Shown: positions 17,610 through 25,823 of the stretch, one piece after another
How positions within the stretch are numbered: the first letter of the stretch is position 1
Layout: each line of letters begins with the position of its first letter
DNA from: Pseudobutyrivibrio sp. YE44
GTDB lineage: Bacteria > Bacillota > Clostridia > Lachnospirales > Lachnospiraceae
Direction: 5' to 3'
Length of the DNA: 64,000 nt
Assembly: GCF_900104335.1 (NCBI RefSeq)
Contig: NZ_FMXT01000005.1
Location: 62,001-126,000, forward strand
The notes under the pieces: model-generated
Seen by the model: the letters and a program-made list of their open reading frames with translations, nothing else
The model's database searches: none
Told to the model about the DNA's origin: nothing
Position numbers and translations under genes: made by a program

Positions 17610-18393
17610 GCTTTTAAATTGTTTGGTAGTAGTCTTCACATTAACATTTCTGCTTCTACCTATAAATGCAAAGGCAGAGGGCAACAATGTTTATGTGGTG
17701 GATGATGCTAATCTATTAACCTCAGATGAAAGAACTGAGATACGAAACTATCTTCAGGGTCTAAAAGATAGTATCAATTATGTGGTTGTAACCAGCGACA
17801 CCAGTGCTTATGGCTACAACCCAGATGATATTTTGACTCACTACTACACAGCAAAATATTCAAACTATGATGATGGTATTGCTTTCATCATTGATATGTA
17901 CGACCGTGAGATTTATATCCAGGGATATGGCGATGTTCAGAGAAAAATCGGCAATGCTGACGCCCTTGATATCACAGACAATTGCTATAGATACGCTTCT
18001 AAGGGAGACTACTTCAGCTGTGTTATGACAGCCATGAAGCAGGCAGATACCTTGGTTAATGGCGGATTTATTCTTCGTCCAATGAGAATTATTGCAGCGT
18101 TCCTTTTGTCTATCTTGCTTGGTTTCCTTGGAACCTTCTTTATGGCAATGATGGAGCGCTCGAAGGTGGATTTCTCATCTTCAGGAAAGGCTTCCCAGAT
18201 AATTATGACTGGTGCAGCCCTTGCTGGCACAGCGGTAATCTACGACACAAAGCGTATTCATAGAGCTCAGTCCAATACCTCAAGCGGAGGCTTTTCTGGC
18301 GGAGGCGGAGGATTCTCCGGCGGCGGAGGCGGTTTCTCGGGAGGCGGCCATTCAGGCGGCGGTGGACACTCTGGCGGTGGACACAGTTTCTAA
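17602..18393 (+). CDS. Secreted/membrane TPM-domain protein with Gly-rich tail, YdjH-like
   Basis: 263 residues. A signal peptide (about 1-26, cut near AKAEG) is followed by a TPM (TPM_phosphatase/YgcG) domain at about 30-150 (VYVVDDANLLTSDERTEIRN, GIAFIIDMYDREIYIQGYGD), a membrane helix at about 160-180, a short cytoplasmic stretch, a weaker hydrophobic segment, and a tail of Gly/Ser/His repeats (GGFSGGGG, SGGGHSGGGH). The TPM domain, one main anchor and a glycine tail are typical of YgcG/YdjH proteins. The gene overlaps the YdjG-like gene and is closed by a terminator. No pspA is next to this set, unlike the Bacillus operon. Confidence 0.82.
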   Translation: MRKLLNCLVVVFTLTFLLLPINAKAEGNNVYVVDDANLLTSDERTEIRNYLQGLKDSINYVVVTSDTSAYGYNPDDILTHYYTAKYSNYDDGIAFIIDMYDREIYIQGYGDVQRKIGNADALDITDNCYRYASKGDYFSCVMTAMKQADTLVNGGFILRPMRIIAAFLLSILLGFLGTFFMAMMERSKVDFSSSGKASQIIMTGAALAGTAVIYDTKRIHRAQSNTSSGGFSGGGGGFSGGGGGFSGGGHSGGGGHSGGGHSF

Positions 18394-18420
18394 AATCAGT
18401 TAATAAAAATTTAAGAATTA

Positions 18421-18456
18421 CCCAAGCCTATTTCTATATAGGTTTGGGTTTTTTTA
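18421..18456 (+). terminator. Terminator of the YdjI/YdjG/YdjH-like operon
   Basis: An 11-bp stem, CCCAAGCCTAT with ATAGGTTTGGG (one G-T pair), followed by T7. Confidence 0.9.
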
Positions 18457-18504
18457 TGTTATACTGACCTCAACGTAAACGTTTCGTAAAAGGAGGATTT
18501 TTAT

Positions 18505-19047
18505 ATGGCAGAAAACAAATATGCAGGCACAAAGACAGAGAAGAACCTCTGGGAGGCATTTGCTGGTGAATCAATGGCTCGCAACAAGTACACATACTTT
18601 GCATCGGTAGCAAAGAAGGCTGGATACGAGCAGATTGCAGCACTTTTCCTTAAGACAGCAGACAACGAGAAAGAACACGCTAAGCTTTGGTTCAAAGCTC
18701 TTGGCGGAGTTGGTGATACGAAAGAAAACCTTCTTCATGCAGCAGAGGGTGAGAATGCAGAGTGGACTGATATGTACGAGCGCATGGCAAAGGAAGCAGA
18801 CGAGGAAGGCTTCCATGACCTTGCTGAGCAGTTCCGTGGGGTAGCCGCTATCGAGAAGGCTCACGAAGAGCGTTACCGCAAGCTTCTCCACAACGTAGAA
18901 GCAATGGAAGTGTTCAAGAAGAGCGGTGTAACCATGTGGGAGTGCCGCAACTGTGGACACGTGGTAGTAGGCATCGAGGCCCCAGACGTCTGCCCAGTTT
19001 GCAAACATCCACAATCATACTTCGAAGTTCGCGAAGAAAACTACTAA
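18505..19047 (+). CDS. rbr: Rubrerythrin
   Basis: 180 residues. A ferritin-like four-helix domain (about 1-140) binds a di-iron centre through ExxH motifs ([16 protein letters not shown]), and a C-terminal rubredoxin domain holds iron with CRNCGH and CPVCKH. Rubrerythrins reduce hydrogen peroxide in anaerobes, using electrons from reduced rubredoxin or NADH oxidoreductases; this supports an obligately anaerobic host. AAAGGAGG precedes the ATG. The gene stands alone between two terminators; TATACT about 40 bases upstream of the ATG may be its -10 box. Confidence 0.95.
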   Translation: MAENKYAGTKTEKNLWEAFAGESMARNKYTYFASVAKKAGYEQIAALFLKTADNEKEHAKLWFKALGGVGDTKENLLHAAEGENAEWTDMYERMAKEADEEGFHDLAEQFRGVAAIEKAHEERYRKLLHNVEAMEVFKKSGVTMWECRNCGHVVVGIEAPDVCPVCKHPQSYFEVREENY

Positions 19048-19072
19048 ACCGTACCCTCGTATCTAATATACT

Positions 19073-19110
19073 AAGCCAGCACTTTTATAAAGTGTTGGCT
19101 TATTTTTTTT
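19073..19110 (+). terminator. Terminator of the rubrerythrin gene
   Basis: Stem AAGCCAGCACTTT/AAAGTGTTGGCTT with a TATA loop, followed by a T-rich tract at 19101-19110. Confidence 0.9.
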
Positions 19111-19158
19111 CAGCACACAACCTTGGCAGCGCGAGCAGTAGTATTAAAGGTTAAGTAG

Positions 19159-19300
19159 ACTTTTTTCAGCTCATAGTCTTGGTAGGCGCGAGCAAGAGGG
19201 CCCCATGCCAAGCTAGGAAGGAACCCGAAGGGGAGGTTGCCTAGCTTGAGTATGGGAGATGGCTTGCGGGAGCATGTTGACTTAGGATGCTGAAAAAAAT
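19159..19300. repeat. Long imperfect intergenic hairpin of about 140 bases; possible structured RNA or small mobile element
   Basis: It begins with T6-CAGC (19161-19170) and ends with GCTG-A7 (19289-19299). Nested complementary arms lie between: AGTC (19174-19177)/GACT (19279-19282), GCAAG (19192-19196)/CTTGC (19263-19267), CCCAT/ATGGG, and the strong inner hairpin AAGCTAGG (19210-19217)/CCTAGCTT (19240-19247). A partial direct repeat of the left end, T8-CAGC followed by CTTGGCAGCGCGAGCA, lies at 19103-19135. The T and A runs would let it terminate in both directions. No open frame fits. This fills most of the 339-base gap before the GntR gene. Confidence 0.55.
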
Positions 19301-19302
19301 TG

Positions 19303-19363
19303 TTGACATTTGGAATGGGCTGGGTTATAAGTGTATTAGAACAGATAATACAGTTAATACACT
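19303..19363 (+). promoter_or_regulatory. Consensus promoter and autoregulatory operator of the GntR-ABC operon
   Basis: -35 TTGACA (19303-19308), 17 bases, -10 TATAAG (19326-19331). Overlapping the -10 box and the start region are nested inverted repeats: AGTGTATTA (19330-19338) with TAATACACT (19355-19363), and TGTATTA (19332-19338) with TAATACA (19346-19352). YtrA-type GntR regulators commonly bind such sites in their own promoters. Confidence 0.8.
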
Positions 19364-19386
19364 GTGGCATTTTAGGAGGGTATTAG

Positions 19387-19773
19387 ATGATCCAGCTAAA
19401 TTTCAGGGACGCTAAGCCTATCTACGAGCAAATAAAGGATGGCCTCCGCCGGCTGGTAGTAACCGGTGCGGTGAGGAAGGATGAGAAGCTACCTAGCGTT
19501 CGCGAGCTAGCCACCAGCTTGTCAATCAACCCAAACACTATCCAAAAAGCTTATAGAGAGCTAGAGCAAGAAGGATACATTTACACAGTTGCTGGTAAAG
19601 GAAGCTATGCAGCGGAGCGAGCTGACGTTGCCTCAAGGAGGAATGATGAACTTATGAAGGAATTCGATGAGATTGTAAAAGAACTTCTATATTTATGTGA
19701 AGATAAAGATATCCTGATTAGACGTATTGAAGAACTGGCGAAGGGAGGAGAACAAAGTGATAGAAGTAAGTAA
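19387..19773 (+). CDS. GntR-family repressor, YtrA type
   Basis: 128 residues: a winged helix-turn-helix of about 75 residues (YEQIKDGLRRLVVTGAVRKD, ELATSLSINPNTIQKAYREL) followed by only a short helical tail. This lack of a large effector domain defines the YtrA subfamily. Such proteins repress a neighbouring ABC transporter operon and are relieved by cell-envelope-active compounds in B. subtilis. The start of the ABC gene lies inside its last 17 bases, which indicates translational coupling. GGAGGG precedes the ATG. Confidence 0.92.
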   Translation: MIQLNFRDAKPIYEQIKDGLRRLVVTGAVRKDEKLPSVRELATSLSINPNTIQKAYRELEQEGYIYTVAGKGSYAAERADVASRRNDELMKEFDEIVKELLYLCEDKDILIRRIEELAKGGEQSDRSK

Positions 19774-20656
19774 AGTTACAAAAAAATTTGGCGACTTTGT
19801 TGCTCTCGACGCCTTGGATATGAGAGTTCCCAAGGGAGCCATCTATGGCCTTGTTGGCCCTAACGGAGCTGGTAAGTCCACAATCATTCGTCATCTTTCA
19901 GGTGTTTACAAGCAGGATGAAGGTCAGGTGCTCATCGACGGTCAGCCTGTATACGAAAACGATGCAATCAAAAGAAGATATGCTGTAATCCCAGATGATA
20001 TCTTTTATTTCACTCAGGCAAACACCATTGATATGATGAAATTCTATAAGAGCATGTATCCAAACTTCGATGAAGCTCTTTTCAAGAAGATTATGGATTG
20101 CTTCCCAGCAATCGATCCTAAGAAAATGGTGAGAAGTCTTTCAAAGGGTATGCAAAAGCAGGTTGCTTTTATGCTTTCCATAGCATCAAGACCTGAACTT
20201 ATGATTCTTGATGAGCCTGTAGATGGACTTGATCCTGTTATGCGTCGTCAGATTTGGAGCCTTATTATGTCTGACGTGGCAGAGAATGGCCTTACTGTTT
20301 TAGTCAGCTCCCACAATTTACGTGAGCTTGAGGATGTTTGTGACCATGTGGGTATTATGAACAATGGTAAGATTCTGATTGAGCGTTCTTTAGACGAGCT
20401 TCAGACTTCAATCACCAAGATTCAGATTGCCTTCGAAGGTGAAATGCCACCTATCCCACAAGAGATTAAGGTGCTTAAGAAAATCACAAACGGACGTGTA
20501 CATACACTCATCGTCAAGGGGGAACCAAGAGAAGCTGAGCAGAAGATTGCTCAAATGAAGCCACTTCTTATGGATGTGCTTCCTCTTACCCTTGAAGAAA
20601 TCTTCATTTATGAGTTAGGAGGTGAAAACTATGCAGTCAAAGACATCATTTTTTAA
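19757..20656 (+). CDS. ABC transporter ATPase, YtrB-like
   Basis: 299 residues. Walker A GPNGAGKS at residues 34-41, a Q-loop/DDIFYF region, the ABC signature replaced by SLSKGMQKQ, Walker B LMILDEPVDGLDP and the switch histidine in SSHNLRE. A C-terminal extension of about 85 residues follows. The start is GTG at 19757, with GGGAGG eight bases upstream; an ATG at 19727 in the same frame lacks a site. It energises the permease encoded next. With its regulator it resembles YtrABC-type exporters linked to envelope stress or antibiotic resistance. Confidence 0.9.
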   Translation: MIEVSKVTKKFGDFVALDALDMRVPKGAIYGLVGPNGAGKSTIIRHLSGVYKQDEGQVLIDGQPVYENDAIKRRYAVIPDDIFYFTQANTIDMMKFYKSMYPNFDEALFKKIMDCFPAIDPKKMVRSLSKGMQKQVAFMLSIASRPELMILDEPVDGLDPVMRRQIWSLIMSDVAENGLTVLVSSHNLRELEDVCDHVGIMNNGKILIERSLDELQTSITKIQIAFEGEMPPIPQEIKVLKKITNGRVHTLIVKGEPREAEQKIAQMKPLLMDVLPLTLEEIFIYELGGENYAVKDIIF

Positions 20657-22622
20657 CATGACTTTGTTTAAGAAGAATATTAGTAGAACTTGGATAGCTG
20701 GACTTGTATATTTCATCATCCTGATTTTATCATTACCAGTTACATTTATAATTAGCAATGCAAATGCAGCAGATGATTATATGGCAGATATGGGATACAC
20801 TATGGAGATGCGACTTTATCAGCATATGTCAGTGGTACCTACTGCATCCTTTGCAATGGTAATGTCAATTATTGTGACAGCAATTACATTTTGGTATTTG
20901 TTTAGTAAGCGTGACAATTATATGATGCATTCTTTCCCAGTTAACAGGGCAAGCTTGTTTTTCACAGGTATACTTTCAAGCATGGTTGTAACCTTATTAC
21001 CAGTGCTTGTAACAGCTATCCTTATGACAGGTGTAGCAGTTGGAATGGGAACAGCTAGTGTTAGCTGTATCTGGTATTGGACAATTATTGTGGTAGTCAG
21101 CACCATCCTGTTTACATCCATTGCAATGTTTTCACTTATGACCACAGGTCAGATGGTGACAGCCATACTATTTTATTTTACCTTCAACTTCCTATATCTT
21201 TTAATGGAATTAGCTTTTAGACTCACAGCAAGTGCCCTTATGTTTGGTATGGGACAGGCATTAACAGGAATAACCTTCAAGATTTGGTCTCCAATAATGT
21301 TCATTCCAGTTAATACATCTGTTACATCAGATATTCAGACAGATGACTATGGCAGCAAGGTAATAGGCTTCACACATAGCTTTGATGGAGCACAGTATTT
21401 GCTGATTTACTTTATTGCAGCTCTTGTAATCATAGCTATCAGCTTCATGATGTATAAAAAGAAGAAGCTAGAAACCGTTCAGGATTTCATTTCTGTACCA
21501 TGGCTCAAGCCTGTATTTTCAGTTGGAATGTCCTTCTTCATTTCAATGGTAGCAGGTGCTTCAGCAGCATCTATGCTTGAAGTGTTTAAGCCATTCTCTT
21601 TCAATGTAAGATACATAGTTGCCATTATATTTATTACAGTAATTGGTATAGTAATTTTCTATGCAACACAGATGATGATTGAAAAGACTCTTAGAGTTTT
21701 CTCTGTGAAGACTTTGAGCAAATGTCTTGGTTACACTGTAGCAGCTCTAGTTGTTATACTTGGTCTTCGCCTTGATGTATTTAAAATCGAGGATAAGGTT
21801 CCTGCTGAAAAGAATATTGAGTGGGCAGCTATTAGCGGCGAGTACACAATGGTTTTTCAGGATCAAAAAAATATAAAGCAAGTTCGAGAGCTTCACAAGA
21901 ATTTCTTAGAGGATAAGAAGGAACTTAGAGACGTTGCAACACTTTTCCCAGAGGATGGAACATCAACTCTTGATATTAAGTATAAGTTGAAAAACGGTGA
22001 TGTTATAGTCCGAAGCTACGATGTGATAAACACAGAGGCTAAGGATGCGACAGCAACCTACGTTGCAGCTACACAACCTATATTGGATTTTGTTAACAAG
22101 CCAGAGATTATCAAGGAACATGTCATTGGAAACACTTGGAACACAGGTTTTATAAAAGAAATGACATTCAGTACCTATATTTATGATGACAACGTAAAGG
22201 ATTTCGTGTATGATAGTAACGAATTTGTGAACCTTACAGACAAGGAAAAGAGAGAAAAGTATGAAAGAGTTTACAAAGCCCTGCTTAAGGATGTAGATGA
22301 AGGCAAGGTTTTCGTTCAGAAGTTTGGTTATGATGAGGATGATGCAAGCATCTCAGACAATCAGCTTTACAACGATTTCTATTTCACAATACGTGATGAG
22401 AAGAACATTTATATCTCTGATTTAGATCTATATTGGGGAGAACAATTCGTTCAGACCATGTATGAGCAGGATATTTCAGTAGCCCTTACAAGAGATTGCA
22501 AGAATGTACTTAAAGCTCTTAAGGACGAAGAATTCTATGACGATGATGACAAGCTTGTTACCTATGGTGAATATAATAAAATCATGGGATATAATGAGGA
22601 TGAATCATACGCTAGTTATTAA
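20631..22622 (+). CDS. ABC transporter permease with large extracellular or C-terminal domain
   Basis: 663 residues. ATG 20631 has AGGAGG eight bases upstream, and the gene overlaps the ATPase gene by 26 bases. The N-terminal 430 residues hold about ten hydrophobic helices (for example LVYFIILILSLPVTFII and VVVSTILFTSIAMFSLM). The last 250 residues are soluble, acidic and rich in Tyr/Asp/Glu, and probably lie outside or form a regulatory domain. The size and the partner ATPase suggest an ABC-2-like exporter of the YtrC/YtrD kind. The substrate is unknown. A strong terminator follows. Confidence 0.82.
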   Translation: MQSKTSFFNMTLFKKNISRTWIAGLVYFIILILSLPVTFIISNANAADDYMADMGYTMEMRLYQHMSVVPTASFAMVMSIIVTAITFWYLFSKRDNYMMHSFPVNRASLFFTGILSSMVVTLLPVLVTAILMTGVAVGMGTASVSCIWYWTIIVVVSTILFTSIAMFSLMTTGQMVTAILFYFTFNFLYLLMELAFRLTASALMFGMGQALTGITFKIWSPIMFIPVNTSVTSDIQTDDYGSKVIGFTHSFDGAQYLLIYFIAALVIIAISFMMYKKKKLETVQDFISVPWLKPVFSVGMSFFISMVAGASAASMLEVFKPFSFNVRYIVAIIFITVIGIVIFYATQMMIEKTLRVFSVKTLSKCLGYTVAALVVILGLRLDVFKIEDKVPAEKNIEWAAISGEYTMVFQDQKNIKQVRELHKNFLEDKKELRDVATLFPEDGTSTLDIKYKLKNGDVIVRSYDVINTEAKDATATYVAATQPILDFVNKPEIIKEHVIGNTWNTGFIKEMTFSTYIYDDNVKDFVYDSNEFVNLTDKEKREKYERVYKALLKDVDEGKVFVQKFGYDEDDASISDNQLYNDFYFTIRDEKNIYISDLDLYWGEQFVQTMYEQDISVALTRDCKNVLKALKDEEFYDDDDKLVTYGEYNKIMGYNEDESYASY

Positions 22623-22653
22623 TTTGCTTACTTCTTAATTCTCAATCCGAAAT

Positions 22654-22733
22654 ACTATTCAACAAAGCTAGGCTTTGGATGAATAGACCAATTCTCATGA
22701 ACCCGAGGACCTCTCATCCTCGGGTATTTTTTT
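22654..22733 (+). terminator. Hairpin and terminator after the ABC permease gene
   Basis: First a hairpin CTATTCA (22655-22661)/TGAATAG (22680-22686) with inner AAAGC/GCTTT. Then the terminator ACCCGAGGA (22701-22709)/TCCTCGGGT (22717-22725), followed by a run ending in T7. Confidence 0.88.
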
Positions 22734-22796
22734 ATTTATAGCGATTTTCTTGCTGGAAGAGGAAAGAATCCTGTAAAATAAAGAAAAATAGTCCGC

Positions 22797-22823
22797 TAAA
22801 GAAACCCTAAGAACAGTCCGATA
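22797..22823 (+). promoter_or_regulatory. Sigma-28 promoter P1 of the flgM operon
   Basis: TAAA (22797-22800), 15 bases, GTCCGATA (22816-22823). It lies in the 393-base gap before flgM, which also holds the terminator to its left and a second promoter to its right. Confidence 0.75.
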
Positions 22824-22877
22824 TAAAAATAGACAAAAGAAATTTGAAATTTTTGTTAATTTTTTTATTGTTAGGTG

Positions 22878-22906
22878 TTAAGTTTTATTTAGCACGTTCC
22901 GATAAA
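22878..22906 (+). promoter_or_regulatory. Sigma-28 promoter P2 of the flgM operon
   Basis: TTAAGTTT begins at 22878; 15 bases after TTAA comes TTCCGATA (22897-22904), extended to CGATAAA. Its core is shared with the fliC promoter. The region from here to flgM (about 110 bases) is AT-rich with no further signal seen. Confidence 0.85.
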
Positions 22907-23015
22907 TGAAGTGTAGAGAATAATGCAGCTATTCATTTATGTTTATGGGATTATGAAAAATGGTGTTGAATAGCTGAAAAAATGGCCAACAAAGGGAGGA
23001 AAGGAGTGTGGCGAT

Positions 23016-23294
23016 ATGCGTATAGAGGCTTACAATCAGGTAGCTCAGCTCTATCAGACATCAAACACTAAAAACACAACACAGACTGCAAAGGCAAATG
23101 GAATGGGCCGTGACCAGGTTCAGATTTCATCAACAGGTAAAGACTACCATGTTGCAAAGAAGGCAGTCTCTGAGGCGGCGGACATCAGAGAAGATCTTGT
23201 AGCAGACGTAAAGGCTAGAATTAAAGCTGGTACTTACGATGTTAGTTCAGACGACTTCGCTGAGAAATTATTGTCTCGTCTTGAATCAATTTAG
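23016..23294 (+). CDS. flgM: Negative regulator of flagellin synthesis (anti-sigma-28 factor)
   Basis: 92 residues. FlgM binds sigma-28 until the hook is complete and is then exported, which releases late gene expression. The N-terminus MRIEAYNQVAQLYQ and the C-terminal region (DQVQISSTGKDYHVAKKAV, ADIREDLVADVKARIKAGTY, DFAEKLLSRL) match the family, in which the C-terminal helices bind the sigma factor. It is the first gene behind two sigma-28 promoters, so it forms a negative feedback loop. AAAGGAG precedes the ATG. Confidence 0.93.
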   Translation: MRIEAYNQVAQLYQTSNTKNTTQTAKANGMGRDQVQISSTGKDYHVAKKAVSEAADIREDLVADVKARIKAGTYDVSSDDFAEKLLSRLESI

Positions 23295-23366
23295 TGCTAT
23301 TTCAGACAGAGCGACAGTGTGCAAAAAATGCTGAATAGTAACTACGGTTAAAGTGAGGATGATTGC

Positions 23367-23879
23367 GTGGCTAGTTTAATGGATGAATTGCTCTTAACTA
23401 TGGATGGTGAAAGGGAGCAGTATGAAAAGTTAATTAGTCTTAATGGAGAAAAGAAGGATTCTATTATCCATAAGAAGCTTGACGTACTGGAAGCTATAAC
23501 CGCCCAGGAGCAGGCCATCGCAGACTCCTTGTTGGAGCTGGAGAAGAGACGTGGGGACCTGTTGCGTAGCATTGCAGCAGTAATGGGTCACGACGGTGAG
23601 CAGATTACCGTATCATGGATGATCGATAATTTGTCCAACCAGCCTGTAGAGAGAGAACAGCTTATAACAGCAAGAGGCAAGTTAATTGAGGCAGCTGACA
23701 GTGTTCAGGTGTTAAATTTTCAAACCCAAAATTTACTTAAGCAAGCACTGGAAATGGTGGAATTTGACATCACACTTTTGAAGAGCATTAAGCAAGCTCC
23801 TCAAACATCAAACTATGGCAGGGATGCTGTTACTACAGGAGATTTATTAGGTAGATCAGGATTTGATGCTAAACAGTAG
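23367..23879 (+). CDS. flgN: FlgN-family flagellar export chaperone
   Basis: 170 residues, almost entirely helical and acidic, with heptad-like spacing in LYQYEKLISLNGEKK-type segments and in LLELEKRRGDLLRSIA. FlgN binds the hook-filament junction proteins FlgK and FlgL before export; the two flgK genes follow directly. The start is GTG at 23367 with GAGGAT upstream; the only nearby in-frame ATG (23379) would shorten it by four residues. Recognition rests on length, helix pattern and gene order more than on strong motifs. Confidence 0.82.
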   Translation: MASLMDELLLTMDGEREQYEKLISLNGEKKDSIIHKKLDVLEAITAQEQAIADSLLELEKRRGDLLRSIAAVMGHDGEQITVSWMIDNLSNQPVEREQLITARGKLIEAADSVQVLNFQTQNLLKQALEMVEFDITLLKSIKQAPQTSNYGRDAVTTGDLLGRSGFDAKQ

Positions 23880-23920
23880 GAAAAGGATGTCCTTAAAGTT
23901 AGCAGCTTTAAGGAGGACTT

Positions 23921-25777
23921 ATGGCTAATAGTTTTGGAAGCTTATATGTTGGAGCATCTGGCCTTCAGTCAGCATCACATGGTTTAAATACAACAGCTAA
24001 CAACCTTTCGAACATCAACACAGAAGGTTATGTTCGTGAGCAGGTTGTTTATGAAGATAAAAACTATCAGAAAATAGGGGATGCCGCTATAAGTACACAG
24101 TTCCGTGGACTTGGCGTGCAGGTAGGAACGATCGTCCACGCTCGCGATATCTTTTTAGACAAAGCATATCGTCAAGAGAATGGGCGACATTCTTTTTATG
24201 ACGCTAGCTCAGAAGCAGTGCAGGAGGTTATCACACATCTGCAGGAATCTGACGGCGAAGCTTTTAAGGCTGCTATCGAAAACTTCGAGGAAGCCTTTGA
24301 AGAGTTTGCCAAGAATCCTTCAGATACTGTTAACCAGAACCTGGTATTGCAGAAGGCTAGCCTTTTTTTGGCCCGTGCACAGGCGGTGGAAGATGGATTC
24401 GAAGATTATCAGACTATTATCAATTCCAAGATTAAGGAAAAGATAAATCGTATAAACGATATTGGAAAAGAATTAATTGATTTAAATAAAAGAATACAGA
24501 CTATTGAAGCAGGACGTGTCGAAAAAGCTATGGAGCTAAGAGACAAGCGAGACCTGCTTATTGATGAGCTTTCAGGCTTAGCAAGAATTGCATATGAAGA
24601 GCAGCCTTCTGGTGTTGTAAAGATTGAAATCGAAGGCGTTGAATTCGTAGACGAGGTTAATTACTATCCTGTAGGAATTCTTGAAAACAAGAGAACCGGC
24701 TATGTAACACCATATTGGCCACAGCTTTCAGATATAAAGGATCCTGACGACGAAAGTCAGAATTATTATTATCCTTTATTTGATACCACACAGGTAAGTG
24801 CCGAGAAGAATTCAGATATTGGTGAATTGAAGGCCTTGATAATGGCAAGAGGTACTGGTTGGAGTAATTATCTTGGATTCTACGATGATTATGGTAATCC
24901 AATTAGTTCAGAGAGTTACGAAAAGGGAATTGCAAATTCCATAATGATGAACTCTGAAGCCGAGCTGGATACCCTTATCCATCAGGTAGTAACAGAGATT
25001 AACGATATCTTTTCACCTGTTACAGCTGCTTCAAACCTTAGCAAGTTCCAGGGAGTAACAGAATTCTCTTATCAGGATGAAGAAGGAAATACAGTTGTAG
25101 TAGATGACCTGAGCAAATTCTTAGTTTTGGATGAAGATAACTGCTCAGTTGGTAGCGACAAGATAATGCCACCAAAGGAACTGTTCGTTAGAAATGGTTG
25201 CGATAGATATTTGGATATGAACGGAACGGAAGTTACCTACTATGCACCAAAGCTGGATGATAACGGAAATCCTACAGATGAGGTTGAGGAGAAAAAAGCT
25301 ATCGTTTACATCTACAACGAAGAAGACATTACCGACACCTCAATGTGCTACACCTTAAAGAGCTTAACAATAAACGAGAACCTGATTAAGCAGGAAGCTT
25401 ATCTTCCTCATTTAAAGTATCAGGAAAATACATGGGCAGTTGATTATGAGCTTGGTGTCAGCCTCAGTAAGATTTGGAATCAGCAGGATTTCCACCTGAA
25501 TCCAAGCGACACCACACCATGTGGCTACAGCGGTTTCTATGTAAAGTGGATTGGTGAAATCGGAAACACAGGAAATGTTTACAAGTCCACAGCCCAGTCT
25601 TTAGAGGGCACCAAAGAAGAAATCGAGTTTAGTCGACAGGGGGTCATCGGAGTTTCTTCTGATGAAGAGCTTACAATAATGATTAAATATCAGTCAGCAT
25701 ACAACGCAGCTAGCCGATATATAAATGTAGTAAATGAAATGATTGAGCATGTGGTTACATCTCTTGGTCATCCTTAA
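23921..25777 (+). CDS. flgK: Flagellar hook-associated protein 1, first copy
   Basis: 618 residues. The N-terminus carries the flagellar rod/hook signature (ASGLQSASHGLNTTANNLS, then NINTEGYVRE), and the C-terminus ends in the matching coiled-coil segment IMIKYQSAYNAASRYINVVNEMIEHVV. FlgK links the hook to the filament outside the cell and is exported through the flagellar secretion system. The middle (about 200-540) is a variable exposed domain. AAGGAGG precedes the ATG. It is followed after 46 bases by a second, clearly different FlgK gene. Confidence 0.92.
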   Translation: MANSFGSLYVGASGLQSASHGLNTTANNLSNINTEGYVREQVVYEDKNYQKIGDAAISTQFRGLGVQVGTIVHARDIFLDKAYRQENGRHSFYDASSEAVQEVITHLQESDGEAFKAAIENFEEAFEEFAKNPSDTVNQNLVLQKASLFLARAQAVEDGFEDYQTIINSKIKEKINRINDIGKELIDLNKRIQTIEAGRVEKAMELRDKRDLLIDELSGLARIAYEEQPSGVVKIEIEGVEFVDEVNYYPVGILENKRTGYVTPYWPQLSDIKDPDDESQNYYYPLFDTTQVSAEKNSDIGELKALIMARGTGWSNYLGFYDDYGNPISSESYEKGIANSIMMNSEAELDTLIHQVVTEINDIFSPVTAASNLSKFQGVTEFSYQDEEGNTVVVDDLSKFLVLDEDNCSVGSDKIMPPKELFVRNGCDRYLDMNGTEVTYYAPKLDDNGNPTDEVEEKKAIVYIYNEEDITDTSMCYTLKSLTINENLIKQEAYLPHLKYQENTWAVDYELGVSLSKIWNQQDFHLNPSDTTPCGYSGFYVKWIGEIGNTGNVYKSTAQSLEGTKEEIEFSRQGVIGVSSDEELTIMIKYQSAYNAASRYINVVNEMIEHVVTSLGHP

Positions 25778-25823
25778 AGTCTAGTTTTGATTAACAAAAT
25801 AGAGTGACAGAAAGGAACAGCTT

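Noticed and set aside
18289-18390. Gly-rich repeat region as a separate repeat element
   Set aside because: It is in frame within the TPM-domain protein and is a normal low-complexity tail of that family.
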